From: DATHYU01 sp033722675
Lineage (GTDB): Bacteria; Actinomycetota; Acidimicrobiia; Spongiisociales; UBA11373
DNA length: 64,000 nt
NCBI GenBank assembly: GCA_033722675.1
Contig: JAWVYO010000001.1
Span: forward strand, 55,946-119,945
Direction of reading: 5' to 3'
The first letter of the stretch is position 1. Every line of letters starts with the position of its first letter. The notes beneath the pieces were generated by a model. That model did not search any database, was not told where the DNA came from, and saw only the letters and a program-made list of their open reading frames with translations. Both the position numbers and the translations under genes were made by a program. Shown one piece after another: positions 27,021-34,491 of this stretch.

Positions 27021-29720
27021 CTACTCGTAGGCGATCGCGTCGAGCACGTTCATCGACGCCCCGCGCCGGCCCGGCAGGATGGAGGCGACGACCCCGCCGA
27101 CTGCGGCGGCGACCACGTACACCACGAGACTCGTCACCGGGATGCGCAGCACGAGTCCCGACCCGATGGCCTCCACGACCGCCACGCCGAATCCGATGCC
27201 GACGACCACCCCGATGACGGCGCCGAATCCGGCGATGAGCAAGGCCTCCCAGCGGATCATCCGCCGCACCTGACGCCGGGTCATCCCCACCGCCCGCAGC
27301 AGGCCGATCTCCCGTTTGCGCTCCATGATCGACAGCGCCATCGTGTTCGTGATCCCCAGCAGCGCGATCACGATCGCCATCGCGAGCAGTCCCGTGATCA
27401 CGTTCAGGATCGCGTCGACCTGGCCGCCGATCCGCTCGACGTACTCCTCCTGGTCGTTGAGCTGGACGTTGGGGTATCGGTCGACGACCGCCTCGATCGC
27501 CGGTCGCGCCTCGACGGGTTCGAGGCCCGCCGCCACCTCGATCATGATCATCCGCCCCAGGCGCGTGGTGTAGAACTCCTCGAACGTCGACATGGAGATC
27601 ATCACGTCGGTGCCGAAGAGCTCGGCGCCGTAGATGCCCGCCACCTCGAAGTCCTCCACCTGGCCGGTGGGGAACTCCATCCGGAAGGGGTCGCCGGGCG
27701 AGAGCCCCCGGTCCTCGGCGAAGTCGGAGAACAGGAGCACGGTCCGGTCGCCGAGCGCGTCGAACGATCCGCCCTGCATCTCGAGACGGACCATGCGATC
27801 GAGGAACTCGTCGACACCGATGAGGAAGTCCTCGTCGAGGGTCTCGGGGTCGCGCCACAGGCTGAGACGGAACGTCGACGCCGCGCCCACCTCGGGCAGC
27901 TCCCGCAGGTCGGCGAGGAGGTCGGGACTCGTGCCCGTCTGGGTGGGGTCGCCGAAGCCCGACGCCTCAACCTGGAAGTCGGCCAGGACCTCGTTGCCGA
28001 TCGCTTCGGTGATGCCCGCCTTGGCCGACGCGGCGAGGATCGCGATGAGGCTGACCAGCGCCACGCCGATCGTGAGCGCCGATGCGGTCGATGCCATCCG
28101 CCGCGGCTGGCGCATCGCGTTCTCACGCGTGATCCGTCCCACCGCCCGGAACGTCGCCCGGTCGCGCCAGGCCTCGCGCAGGTTGAATGCGGCACCGGCC
28201 ACGAACACGAGGGCGGCCGCGATCGGCCCCACCGGACCGGCCCAGAAGAGGACACCGGCGACGACGGCTGCTCCGAGGGCGGGGATCATCAGCCCGTAGG
28301 AGACCTCCATGATCCCCCACGACCGGTCCCTCCCGACGAGGCGGGTGAACGCCCGCGCGAAGAGGGGCGCCACGATCGACACGCCGATGAAGGTGATGGC
28401 GGCCCCGGCCCCCGTCAGGGCGAGGGCGTTCGACGAGCCGCCGAAGAGACCGACGAGGAGCAGGACGGCGCCCACGGTCAGGACCACGAGGCCACCGATG
28501 ATCCGACCCCGCAGCGACTTCGGCCCGGAGCCGGCCACGTCGCGCATGGCGGCGACCGGCGGGACGCGCGAGGCCTTGAAGGCCGGCAAGGCGGCGAAGA
28601 CCACGGTGAAGCCGACGCCCACGAGCATGGCGACGACGATCGTCCGGGCCCTGACGGTGAGCGGACCATCGGGGAACCCGAAGCCGAGGGCGCCGAACAG
28701 CGCCTCGAGGGTGACCGCCAGGCCGATGCCGGTCGCGATCCCGAGCAGTGACGCGGCCAGGCCGACGATGAGCGACTCGACGACGACCATCCGGGTGACC
28801 TGCCCGCCCGTCGCGCCGACGGCGCGCAGCATCGCGAGTTCCCGGGTCCGCTGACCCACGATGATCCGGAACGTGTTGAGGATGATGAAGCCGCCGACGA
28901 ACACGGCGGTCAGCGCGAAGGCGAGGAGGACGTTGTTGAAGAACCCCACGCCCTCGTCCACCTGCTCCTGGCCCTCGGCGATCTCGGTCTCGCCGGTGAT
29001 CACCTCGGCGCCCTCGGGGAGGATCGCCTCGATCGCCGCTGCCACGGTGTCCCGGTCCGCTTCCTCGTCGACGACGATCGAGATCTGGGTGACGGCGTCC
29101 GGGAAGCCGAGCACCTCCTGGGCGGTCTCGAGGTCGAAGGCCGTGATGGTGGCACCGAGGAGGTTGTCGGCGTCCCCGAATCCCACCACGCCCACGATCT
29201 CGAAGGTGTCGGTGCCGTTGACGACGATCACCTGCACGCGGTCGCCCACCGAGAAGCCGTTGGCCTCCGCCGAGAAGGCATCGACGACGATCTCACCCGG
29301 TCCCGACGGAGGCCGGCCGAAGCGGAGTTCGAGGGGCGACACCTCCTCGGCGCCCTCCACCCAGGAGAAGCCGAAGGTCGGCGGTCCGTTGCCGCCGATC
29401 GGTTCGCCGTCGGGTCCGATGAGCTGGGCGTAGCCCTGGACGAAGGGCACGGCGCTCGCCACGCCCGCCACGCCCTCGACGTCGTCGAGGAGGGTCTCGG
29501 GGATCGATCCGACCTCCAGGGCGAAGTCGAACTCGGTCTCCGCCCGGACGACGAGATCGACCTCCAACTCCTGGCGGAAGAGCGTGTCGAAGGCGGCCTT
29601 GAGGCTGTCGGTGAACACGTAGGCGCCCGACACGAAGGCGACCCCGAGCACGATGGCCAGCGCGGTGAGGGCGAGCCTCCCCTTGTGGGCGAGCACCCCC
29701 TTCCACGACAGCTTCAGCAC
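27021..29720 (-). CDS. ABC exporter permease, FtsX/MacB type with two MacB_PCD regions
   Basis: This 899-residue permease has an N-terminal helix, a large extracytoplasmic domain, then three-helix FtsX blocks at about residues 265-400 and again at 790-899, with additional helices near 415-520. Motifs such as 'GQRTRELAMLRAVGATGGQVTRMV' and 'MERKREIGLLRAVGMTRRQVRRMI', one in each block, are the coupling regions for the ATPase. It probably exports lipids, lipoproteins or peptides, or transmits force to the cell wall. The GTG start follows GGAGGG. It is paired with the LolD-like ATPase 10 bp upstream. Confidence 0.92.
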   Translation of the reverse strand: MLKLSWKGVLAHKGRLALTALAIVLGVAFVSGAYVFTDSLKAAFDTLFRQELEVDLVVRAETEFDFALEVGSIPETLLDDVEGVAGVASAVPFVQGYAQLIGPDGEPIGGNGPPTFGFSWVEGAEEVSPLELRFGRPPSGPGEIVVDAFSAEANGFSVGDRVQVIVVNGTDTFEIVGVVGFGDADNLLGATITAFDLETAQEVLGFPDAVTQISIVVDEEADRDTVAAAIEAILPEGAEVITGETEIAEGQEQVDEGVGFFNNVLLAFALTAVFVGGFIILNTFRIIVGQRTRELAMLRAVGATGGQVTRMVVVESLIVGLAASLLGIATGIGLAVTLEALFGALGFGFPDGPLTVRARTIVVAMLVGVGFTVVFAALPAFKASRVPPVAAMRDVAGSGPKSLRGRIIGGLVVLTVGAVLLLVGLFGGSSNALALTGAGAAITFIGVSIVAPLFARAFTRLVGRDRSWGIMEVSYGLMIPALGAAVVAGVLFWAGPVGPIAAALVFVAGAAFNLREAWRDRATFRAVGRITRENAMRQPRRMASTASALTIGVALVSLIAILAASAKAGITEAIGNEVLADFQVEASGFGDPTQTGTSPDLLADLRELPEVGAASTFRLSLWRDPETLDEDFLIGVDEFLDRMVRLEMQGGSFDALGDRTVLLFSDFAEDRGLSPGDPFRMEFPTGQVEDFEVAGIYGAELFGTDVMISMSTFEEFYTTRLGRMIMIEVAAGLEPVEARPAIEAVVDRYPNVQLNDQEEYVERIGGQVDAILNVITGLLAMAIVIALLGITNTMALSIMERKREIGLLRAVGMTRRQVRRMIRWEALLIAGFGAVIGVVVGIGFGVAVVEAIGSGLVLRIPVTSLVVYVVAAAVGGVVASILPGRRGASMNVLDAIAYE

Positions 29721-29730
29721 CGGGCCCTCC

Positions 29731-30462
29731 TCAGCCCCCGAGCGACTTCATGCGCTCGAGGATGCGGTCGACCGTCGGCCCCTCCATCTCGTCGACGCGC
29801 CGTCCGTCGGCGAGGAACACGATGCGATCGGCCTGCGCGGCGGCCACCGGGTCGTGGGTCACCATCACGATGGTCTGGCCGAAGTCGTCGACGGCGCGCC
29901 GCATGAAGCGGAGGACCTCGGCGCCGGAGGTGGAGTCGAGGTTCCCGGTCGGCTCGTCGGCGAACACGATCTCGGGCCGCGACGCCAGGGCCCGCGCCGC
30001 GGCCACCCGCTGCTGCTGACCGCCCGACAGCTCGGAGGGTTTGTGGTTCAACCGGTCGCCGAGACCCATCACGTCGACGACCTGGCGGAACCATGCGTCG
30101 TCCACCGACCGCCCGGCGATGTCGATGGGGAGCGTGATGTTCTCCGACGCGGTGAGGGTGGGCAGGAGGTTGAAGGCCTGGAAGACGAAACCGACCTTCT
30201 CCCGACGCAACAGGGTGAGGGCCTTCTCGTCGAGATCCGACAGCCGCACCTCGCCGATGTGGACCTCGCCCGAGGTCAGGACGTCGAGCCCCGCCACGCA
30301 GTGCAGCAGCGTCGACTTCCCCGAGCCGGACGGACCCATGATCGCCGTGAACCGGCCGCGAGCGAACCCGGCGGACACGTCGTCGAGGGCGCGCACCTCG
30401 GTGAGACCCGAGCCGTACACCTTCGTCGCATGGGTGACCCGGGCCGCGACCTCACTCGTCAT
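29731..30462 (-). CDS. LolD/MacB-type ABC exporter ATPase
   Basis: This 243-residue ATPase has Walker A 'GPSGSGKST', Q-loop 'FVFQAFNLLP', signature 'LSGGQQQR', Walker B 'IVFADEPTGNLDS' and switch His 'VTHDPVAAA'. The 'EPTGNLDS' D-loop and 'FNLLP' are hallmarks of the LolD/MacB/FtsE group working with FtsX-type permeases, matching its neighbour at 27021-29720. Its start overlaps the end of the DUF4342 gene by 11 bases, so the three genes form one operon. Confidence 0.94.
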   Translation of the reverse strand: MTSEVAARVTHATKVYGSGLTEVRALDDVSAGFARGRFTAIMGPSGSGKSTLLHCVAGLDVLTSGEVHIGEVRLSDLDEKALTLLRREKVGFVFQAFNLLPTLTASENITLPIDIAGRSVDDAWFRQVVDVMGLGDRLNHKPSELSGGQQQRVAAARALASRPEIVFADEPTGNLDSTSGAEVLRFMRRAVDDFGQTIVMVTHDPVAAAQADRIVFLADGRRVDEMEGPTVDRILERMKSLGG

Positions 30463-30712
30463 CGTCGGCGCCCTCGCGTCGCTCGACGCGAATGGTGCAG
30501 TTCGTCACGACGGCGGCGATGGCCCCGACGGCCGCCCAGACCGGGAGCAGCACGGCACCCACGACGCCGACCGTCACCGGGATCTCGACCAGGGTCCGCC
30601 CCTCCTCGTTGTCGATGACGATCCGGCGGACGTTGCCCTCGCGGACGAGTTCCTTCAGCTTCCCGAGCAACTCCTCGCCACGTACCTCGAACTCCTCGGA
30701 CCGTTCGCCCAC
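30452..30712 (-). CDS. DUF4342-like small membrane protein
   Basis: This 86-residue protein starts at GTG 30712 behind a strong AGGAGGAG sequence. Its N-terminal helix 'FEVRGEELLGKLKELVREGNVRRIVI', spread over residues 7-32, and the following 'LVEIPVTVGVVGAVLLPVWAAVGAIAAV' hydrophobic segment match the DUF4342 family, cytoplasmic-facing small proteins with one membrane hairpin. The function is not established. It is first in the ABC exporter operon and may regulate or stabilise that transporter. The larger open frame upstream is not supported. Confidence 0.82.
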   Translation of the reverse strand: MGERSEEFEVRGEELLGKLKELVREGNVRRIVIDNEEGRTLVEIPVTVGVVGAVLLPVWAAVGAIAAVVTNCTIRVERREGADDDE

Positions 30713-30809
30713 GGTGGACTCCTCCTGAATGCGGTCTCCGTAGTCCACCCCTCGTGCGATCGCAACGCAAGCCGGGAAGGAGCGCACCTTCTCCGGCGTT
30801 CGACGGGAT

Positions 30810-31586
30810 GTGAGCGGCCCGAACCCCCTCGTCGTGTTCCTGTCCATCCTGCGCGCCCGACGCCTCCGTGCCCCCGACCCCGCGGGCACGGGCCGGTACG
30901 AACACGGGGACCTCGCACCGGTGCTGGCGGCGGTCGCCGACCGGGGTGTCGCCGGCCTGTCCGGCCGCGCCGGCGAGCTCGCCGCCATCGTGGACCGGCG
31001 CGCCGCCGTGGACCCCGACACGCTCGGCCGCGACGAGGCGCTGGCGTTCTGGCTCAACCTCTACAACGCCGGGGCCCTGGACGCCGCACGCCGGGCCTTC
31101 GAGACCGGCGAGACCTCGGTCCTCGGGGTGCCCGGCGCCTTCGACGAGGCATTCGTCGAGGTGGCCGGGGAGTCGCTCACCCTGGATGGGATCGAGCACG
31201 GCAAGATCCGCCGGTTCGGCGACCCCCGCATCCACGGCGCCCTCGTGTGCGGCTCGGTGTCGTGCCCGACGCTGCGGCGCGAGCCCTACGAAGCCGCCCG
31301 CCTCGACGCCCAGCTCGACGCCCAGCTCCGATCCTTCCTCGCCCATGGCGGGGCCGACGACGACCGGGAGCTCGGCGTCCTCCGGCTGTCGCGGGTCTTC
31401 CTCTGGTACGGCGCCGACTTCACCCGACCCCGACGCATGCCGACGCTGCTGCCGACCACGAAACGCCGGCTCCGGGACGCGCTCACCCCGTGGCTGCCCG
31501 CCCCGATGCGCGGCTGGGTGGGCGCGGTGGCCCCGAAGGTCGAGTATCTCCCCTACGACTGGGGCCTCGGCTGCAGCGTCCGTTGA
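30810..31586 (+). CDS. DUF547 domain protein
   Basis: This 258-residue protein belongs to the DUF547 family. Typical motifs are 'AFWLNLYNAGAL', 'TLDGIEHGKIRRFGDPRIHGALVCGSVSCPTLRREPY' (residues about 122-158, containing the conserved Cys of 'GSxSCP') and 'RVFLWYGADF'. The conserved Asn, His, Ser and Cys resemble a papain/transglutaminase-like active site, so a peptidase or acyl-transfer role has been proposed for the family. No signal peptide is visible. It starts at GTG 30810 and is divergent from the DUF4342 operon. Confidence 0.88.
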   Translation: MSGPNPLVVFLSILRARRLRAPDPAGTGRYEHGDLAPVLAAVADRGVAGLSGRAGELAAIVDRRAAVDPDTLGRDEALAFWLNLYNAGALDAARRAFETGETSVLGVPGAFDEAFVEVAGESLTLDGIEHGKIRRFGDPRIHGALVCGSVSCPTLRREPYEAARLDAQLDAQLRSFLAHGGADDDRELGVLRLSRVFLWYGADFTRPRRMPTLLPTTKRRLRDALTPWLPAPMRGWVGAVAPKVEYLPYDWGLGCSVR

Positions 31587-31587
31587 G

Positions 31588-31938
31588 TCAGTACCGTCGC
31601 ACGACGTAGTAGCGCCGACCGCCGACGATCGCCGAGAGCAGCAGCGCGACGACGAGCAGCAGCCCGAGGGAGAACCCCACGGCATACCCCGAGCCGTCCC
31701 GGTCGCTCTCGTAGACGGTGACATCGTCGGAGAACAGCGACGCCAGGCCGGTGACGGGCGAGATGAACCCGTCCACGAACCCGTCGAGGAACCCCTCCGC
31801 CTCGGCCTCGCTCGTCTGTCCGCCGGAGTCGACGCCCACGTCCACCTCGAGACCGCCGTCCGACTCCTCGGAGCAACCCGCGACGGCCATCACGAGCGCC
31901 AGTACGACGATCACGCCGCGCCACGGTCGCTGGACCAT
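31588..31938 (-). CDS. Small lipoprotein with C-terminal membrane helix
   Basis: I do not recognise a family for this 116-residue protein. It has a signal peptide with lipobox 'VAGC' near residue 20, an acidic Gly/Glu-rich middle, and a C-terminal transmembrane helix 'AVGFSLGLLLVVALLLSAIV' followed by a short basic tail. Such a bitopic lipoprotein would be anchored at both ends. The ATG at 31938 follows a GGGGAGGA sequence. The stop codon lies one base beyond the convergent DUF547 stop. Confidence 0.75.
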   Translation of the reverse strand: MVQRPWRGVIVVLALVMAVAGCSEESDGGLEVDVGVDSGGQTSEAEAEGFLDGFVDGFISPVTGLASLFSDDVTVYESDRDGSGYAVGFSLGLLLVVALLLSAIVGGRRYYVVRRY

Positions 31939-31990
31939 GATTTCCTCCCCGTGTCGATGGTCCCTCACCCGTACCCGCTCCGGAGACGGT

Positions 31991-32599
31991 TCAGACCCGG
32001 CGGCGCACGCCGACCGTGAAGGCGGCGACGGCGAGGACGGCCGCCATGACGTCGAAGGGCAGGATCAGCCGGGCGATCTCGCCGCCGTCCACGAGCCAGC
32101 CCCCCTCCGCCGTGAAACCCGCCGTGTTCAGGTAGTTCCAGATCGACCAGACGCACACCGCACCCATGGCGAGGCCGCCGACCGCCGCCACCCCGGGACC
32201 GCGCCACCACCGCAGGCCGACGAAGAACGCCGCCACCACCCAGGCGATGTCGAGGGCCGACAGCACCTGCAGGAACTGCAGCGACGGGGCGAACCGCAGC
32301 GCCGCTCCGGTGGCGAGGGTGACGAGTCCCGTCGCCCCGGCCACGAGGACCACGAGCCAGCCGCCTGCGGCGGCCCGACGCGCCGTCGACCCCAGTCGCG
32401 ACCCGGCGAACCACGAGGCGTCGGTCAGCGGCGCCAGATGGGCGACGAGACCGAGTGAGAAGCCGGTGAGCAGCACCAGGTGCACGACGAAGGTGAGCAG
32501 CGGATCGTCGGGCTCGGGGACCACGAGGGCGGGCACCGCCGCGGCGGCCCCGGCCGTCATCCACAGCGTCGTCCGGATCGCCGCGGTCTCGGCCGGCAC
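31991..32599 (-). CDS. Six-helix integral membrane protein, unknown
   Basis: This 202-residue, very hydrophobic protein has six predicted helices at about residues 11-27, 35-56, 73-94, 108-128, 133-154 and 170-195. Scattered His, Trp and Asp within helices (for example 'VVHLVLLTGFSLGLVAHLAP' across helix 2) could bind heme or a quinone, but no family motif is recognised. It starts at GTG 32599, 20 bp after the methyltransferase stop, so it could be co-transcribed with it, and is followed by the small lipoprotein gene. Confidence 0.75.
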   Translation of the reverse strand: MPAETAAIRTTLWMTAGAAAAVPALVVPEPDDPLLTFVVHLVLLTGFSLGLVAHLAPLTDASWFAGSRLGSTARRAAAGGWLVVLVAGATGLVTLATGAALRFAPSLQFLQVLSALDIAWVVAAFFVGLRWWRGPGVAAVGGLAMGAVCVWSIWNYLNTAGFTAEGGWLVDGGEIARLILPFDVMAAVLAVAAFTVGVRRRV

Positions 32600-32619
32600 G
32601 GTGCGGTCGGTGGGGTCGG

Positions 32620-33513
32620 CTATTCGACGGCCTCTCGAGCCGCGGCGACCCGCTCCTCGGCCAGGGCGATGTAGTCGGGCTCGACCTCGTAGCCGACGTA
32701 GTGCCGGCCGGACTCGACCGCGGCGACGGCCGTGGACCCCGAGCCCATGAACGGATCGAGGACGAGGTCGCCGGCGAACGTGTAGAGCTCGACGAGACGG
32801 CGCGGCAGCGCGACCGGGAAGGGAGCGGGATGACCGACACGGCGTGCCGACTCCGAGGGGATCGTCCAGACGGACACGGTGGCGTCGAGGAAGTCCTCCT
32901 TGGTGATCGTGTCCTCACCGATGCGGGTGCGGCGGAACGTGCCCTTCGATGCCACGATCACGTACTCGTGGACGTCGCGCAGCGTCGGGTTCTTGGCCGA
33001 CCGCCACGACCCCCAGGCGCACGATCCCCCCGCTCCGGCGGCCTTCTGCCAGACGATCTCGCCGCGGAGGAGGAACCCCAGTCCCTCCAGCATGGCCGCC
33101 ACCCGGTGGTTCAGGGCGAGGTAGGGCTTGCGGCCCAGGTTGGCGACGTTCACCGCCACCCGCCCGCCGGGTTCGAGCACCCGGTACGTCTCGGCGAGCA
33201 CCCGCTCGAGGAGGCCCAGGTACTCGTCCAGCGACAGGTCGTGGTCGTAGTCCTTGCCGACGTTGTAGGGCGGTGACGTGACCATGAGGGCCACGCAGTC
33301 GTCGGGGAGATGAGTCATCGCCTCCGAGGACGCGCAGAAGATCCGGTCGAGGATCTCGGCGGGCGGCTCGACGGGCTCGCCGACCTGGGCGGAGCGGACG
33401 GGCGCCATCATCCGCCGTCCATAGAACGACGTCGAGTCGTGACTCTCGCGTTTGCCCGCGCCGAAGCTGGCCGTCTCCGTCGAGATGGTGCCCTCCAGGA
33501 TCCTGGCGGCCAC
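32620..33513 (-). CDS. Orphan site-specific DNA methyltransferase (N4/N6 class)
   Basis: This 297-residue beta-class amino-methyltransferase has catalytic motif IV 'TSPPYN' near residue 80 and the AdoMet-binding motif I at the C-terminus, 'VLDPFMGSGSTAVAA'. Motif 'VALPRRLVELY' precedes it, as in CcrM-like enzymes. No restriction endonuclease or specificity subunit is nearby, so it is probably a regulatory, stand-alone methylase. I chose GTG 33513 because the preceding block 'SHDSTSFYGRRM' looks conserved; a start at the downstream MM pair (about 33411) is the alternative. A perfect DnaA box lies 11 bp upstream. Confidence 0.9.
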   Translation of the reverse strand: MAARILEGTISTETASFGAGKRESHDSTSFYGRRMMAPVRSAQVGEPVEPPAEILDRIFCASSEAMTHLPDDCVALMVTSPPYNVGKDYDHDLSLDEYLGLLERVLAETYRVLEPGGRVAVNVANLGRKPYLALNHRVAAMLEGLGFLLRGEIVWQKAAGAGGSCAWGSWRSAKNPTLRDVHEYVIVASKGTFRRTRIGEDTITKEDFLDATVSVWTIPSESARRVGHPAPFPVALPRRLVELYTFAGDLVLDPFMGSGSTAVAAVESGRHYVGYEVEPDYIALAEERVAAAREAVE

Positions 33514-33523
33514 GGTAGCCCGG

Positions 33524-33532
33524 TTATCCACA
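33524..33532. promoter_or_regulatory. Perfect DnaA box in the methyltransferase promoter
   Basis: TTATCCACA on the plus strand matches the consensus DnaA binding site exactly. On the minus strand the same bases give TGTGGATAAC, whose GATAAC sits 9 nt before the GTG start and may be an extended -10 element. Bound DnaA would therefore cover the promoter. Confidence 0.55.
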
Positions 33533-33596
33533 GGGACGACGGCAATCTCGCGCCGCGGGCGGTGATGGACGCGCGCTGCGTGGCGGCCGGCGGGGA

Positions 33597-34406
33597 TCAG
33601 CGGTCGGCGCGGTACGAGCCGAGGTGGTGGAAGTCGGCGACGGTGGCGAGCGGGGGCTCGAGCACCGCCTCGAGCCCGGCGGGACCCGGCAGGTGCAGGA
33701 GGTCGACGAAGAACCGGTACGACCACGCCAGCCCGCTCGGACGGGACTCGATGCGGGTGAGGTTCGCGCCTCGCAGGCCGAGCTCGGTGAGCGCGAGGGC
33801 GAGCGCACCCGGACGGTGCTGGGTCTGGAAGGCGACGGAGCTCTTGTCGGCGTCGTCGGGGACGACCGGGTCACCGGGGGCGAGCACGACGAACCGCGTC
33901 GTGTTGTGCTCACGGTCCACGACGTCCTCCATCAGCACCACGAGGCCGTGGGACCGGGCGGCGCCGGGGGGCGCGAGCGCCGCCTCGGCGGGATCCCCGT
34001 GGGCCGCCACCTCCCGGACGGCCCCGGCGGTGTCGTGGGCCGGGACCGGCGCCCAACCGTTCGCGGTGAGCATCGACTCGGCCTGGGCGAGGGCCTCGGG
34101 GTGCGAGCGGACGCGCTGGACGTCGGCGAGTTCGGCGCCCGGTACGCCGACGAGGGCATGGCGGACCTCCACCCGGTGCTCGGCCACGATCGAGGCAGGG
34201 GCGTCGACGAGCCGGTCGAGCACCGGGAGCACCGAGCCGGTCGTCGAGTTCTCGATCGGGAGGACGAGTCGATCGACGGCGCCCCCGGCGAGCGCGGCGA
34301 AGGCGCCGGCGAAGGTCGGGAGCCCGAGGGCCTCGGCGTCGCCGAACAACTCCCCGACGGCGCGATGGCTGTACGACTGCGCCTCTCCCTGGTATCCGAC
34401 TCGCAT
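33597..34406 (-). CDS. pheA: Prephenate dehydratase
   Basis: This 269-residue monofunctional enzyme converts prephenate to phenylpyruvate in phenylalanine synthesis. The catalytic domain shows 'VGYQGEAQSYSHRA', 'PIENSTTGSV' and 'NTTRFVVL' (Thr-Arg-Phe). The C-terminal ACT domain, from about residue 188, carries the phenylalanine-sensing motifs 'HRPGALALAL' and 'ESRPSG'. Feedback inhibition by phenylalanine is therefore expected. No chorismate mutase is fused. A TATCGT box 7 nt before the ATG predicts a leaderless mRNA. Confidence 0.94.
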   Translation of the reverse strand: MRVGYQGEAQSYSHRAVGELFGDAEALGLPTFAGAFAALAGGAVDRLVLPIENSTTGSVLPVLDRLVDAPASIVAEHRVEVRHALVGVPGAELADVQRVRSHPEALAQAESMLTANGWAPVPAHDTAGAVREVAAHGDPAEAALAPPGAARSHGLVVLMEDVVDREHNTTRFVVLAPGDPVVPDDADKSSVAFQTQHRPGALALALTELGLRGANLTRIESRPSGLAWSYRFFVDLLHLPGPAGLEAVLEPPLATVADFHHLGSYRADR

Positions 34407-34413
34407 CCGGGCG

Positions 34414-34419
34414 ACGATA
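34414..34419 (-). promoter_or_regulatory. Leaderless -10 element for pheA
   Basis: On the minus strand TATCGT is followed by 7 nt and the ATG at 34406. Confidence 0.5.
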
Positions 34420-34461
34420 GCCCGCCGGCGGAACCGCCCGCCGGGCACGATGGCCCCTCGG

Positions 34462-34467
34462 TATCCT
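34462..34467 (+). promoter_or_regulatory. Possible -10 element for kgd
   Basis: TATCCT lies 24 nt before the ATG at 34492, leaving a leader of about 18 nt that contains the AAAGGA ribosome binding site. This contrasts with the leaderless neighbours. Confidence 0.4.
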
Positions 34468-34491
34468 CGTCCCACGATCGGAAAGGACCAC

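Noticed and set aside
26178..28751. Long plus-strand open frame opposite the crotonase and ABC permease.
   Set aside because: No recognisable domain; composition (His/Asp/Arg/Glu-rich) is that of an antisense frame.
31588..33513. Considered a restriction-modification or defence island around the methyltransferase.
   Set aside because: Neighbours are a membrane protein, a small lipoprotein and pheA; no nuclease, helicase or specificity subunit is present.
33310..34491. In-frame extension of kgd to the left by nearly 400 codons.
   Set aside because: It is antisense to pheA and lies before a well-placed ATG with a ribosome binding site at the normal Kgd N-terminus.
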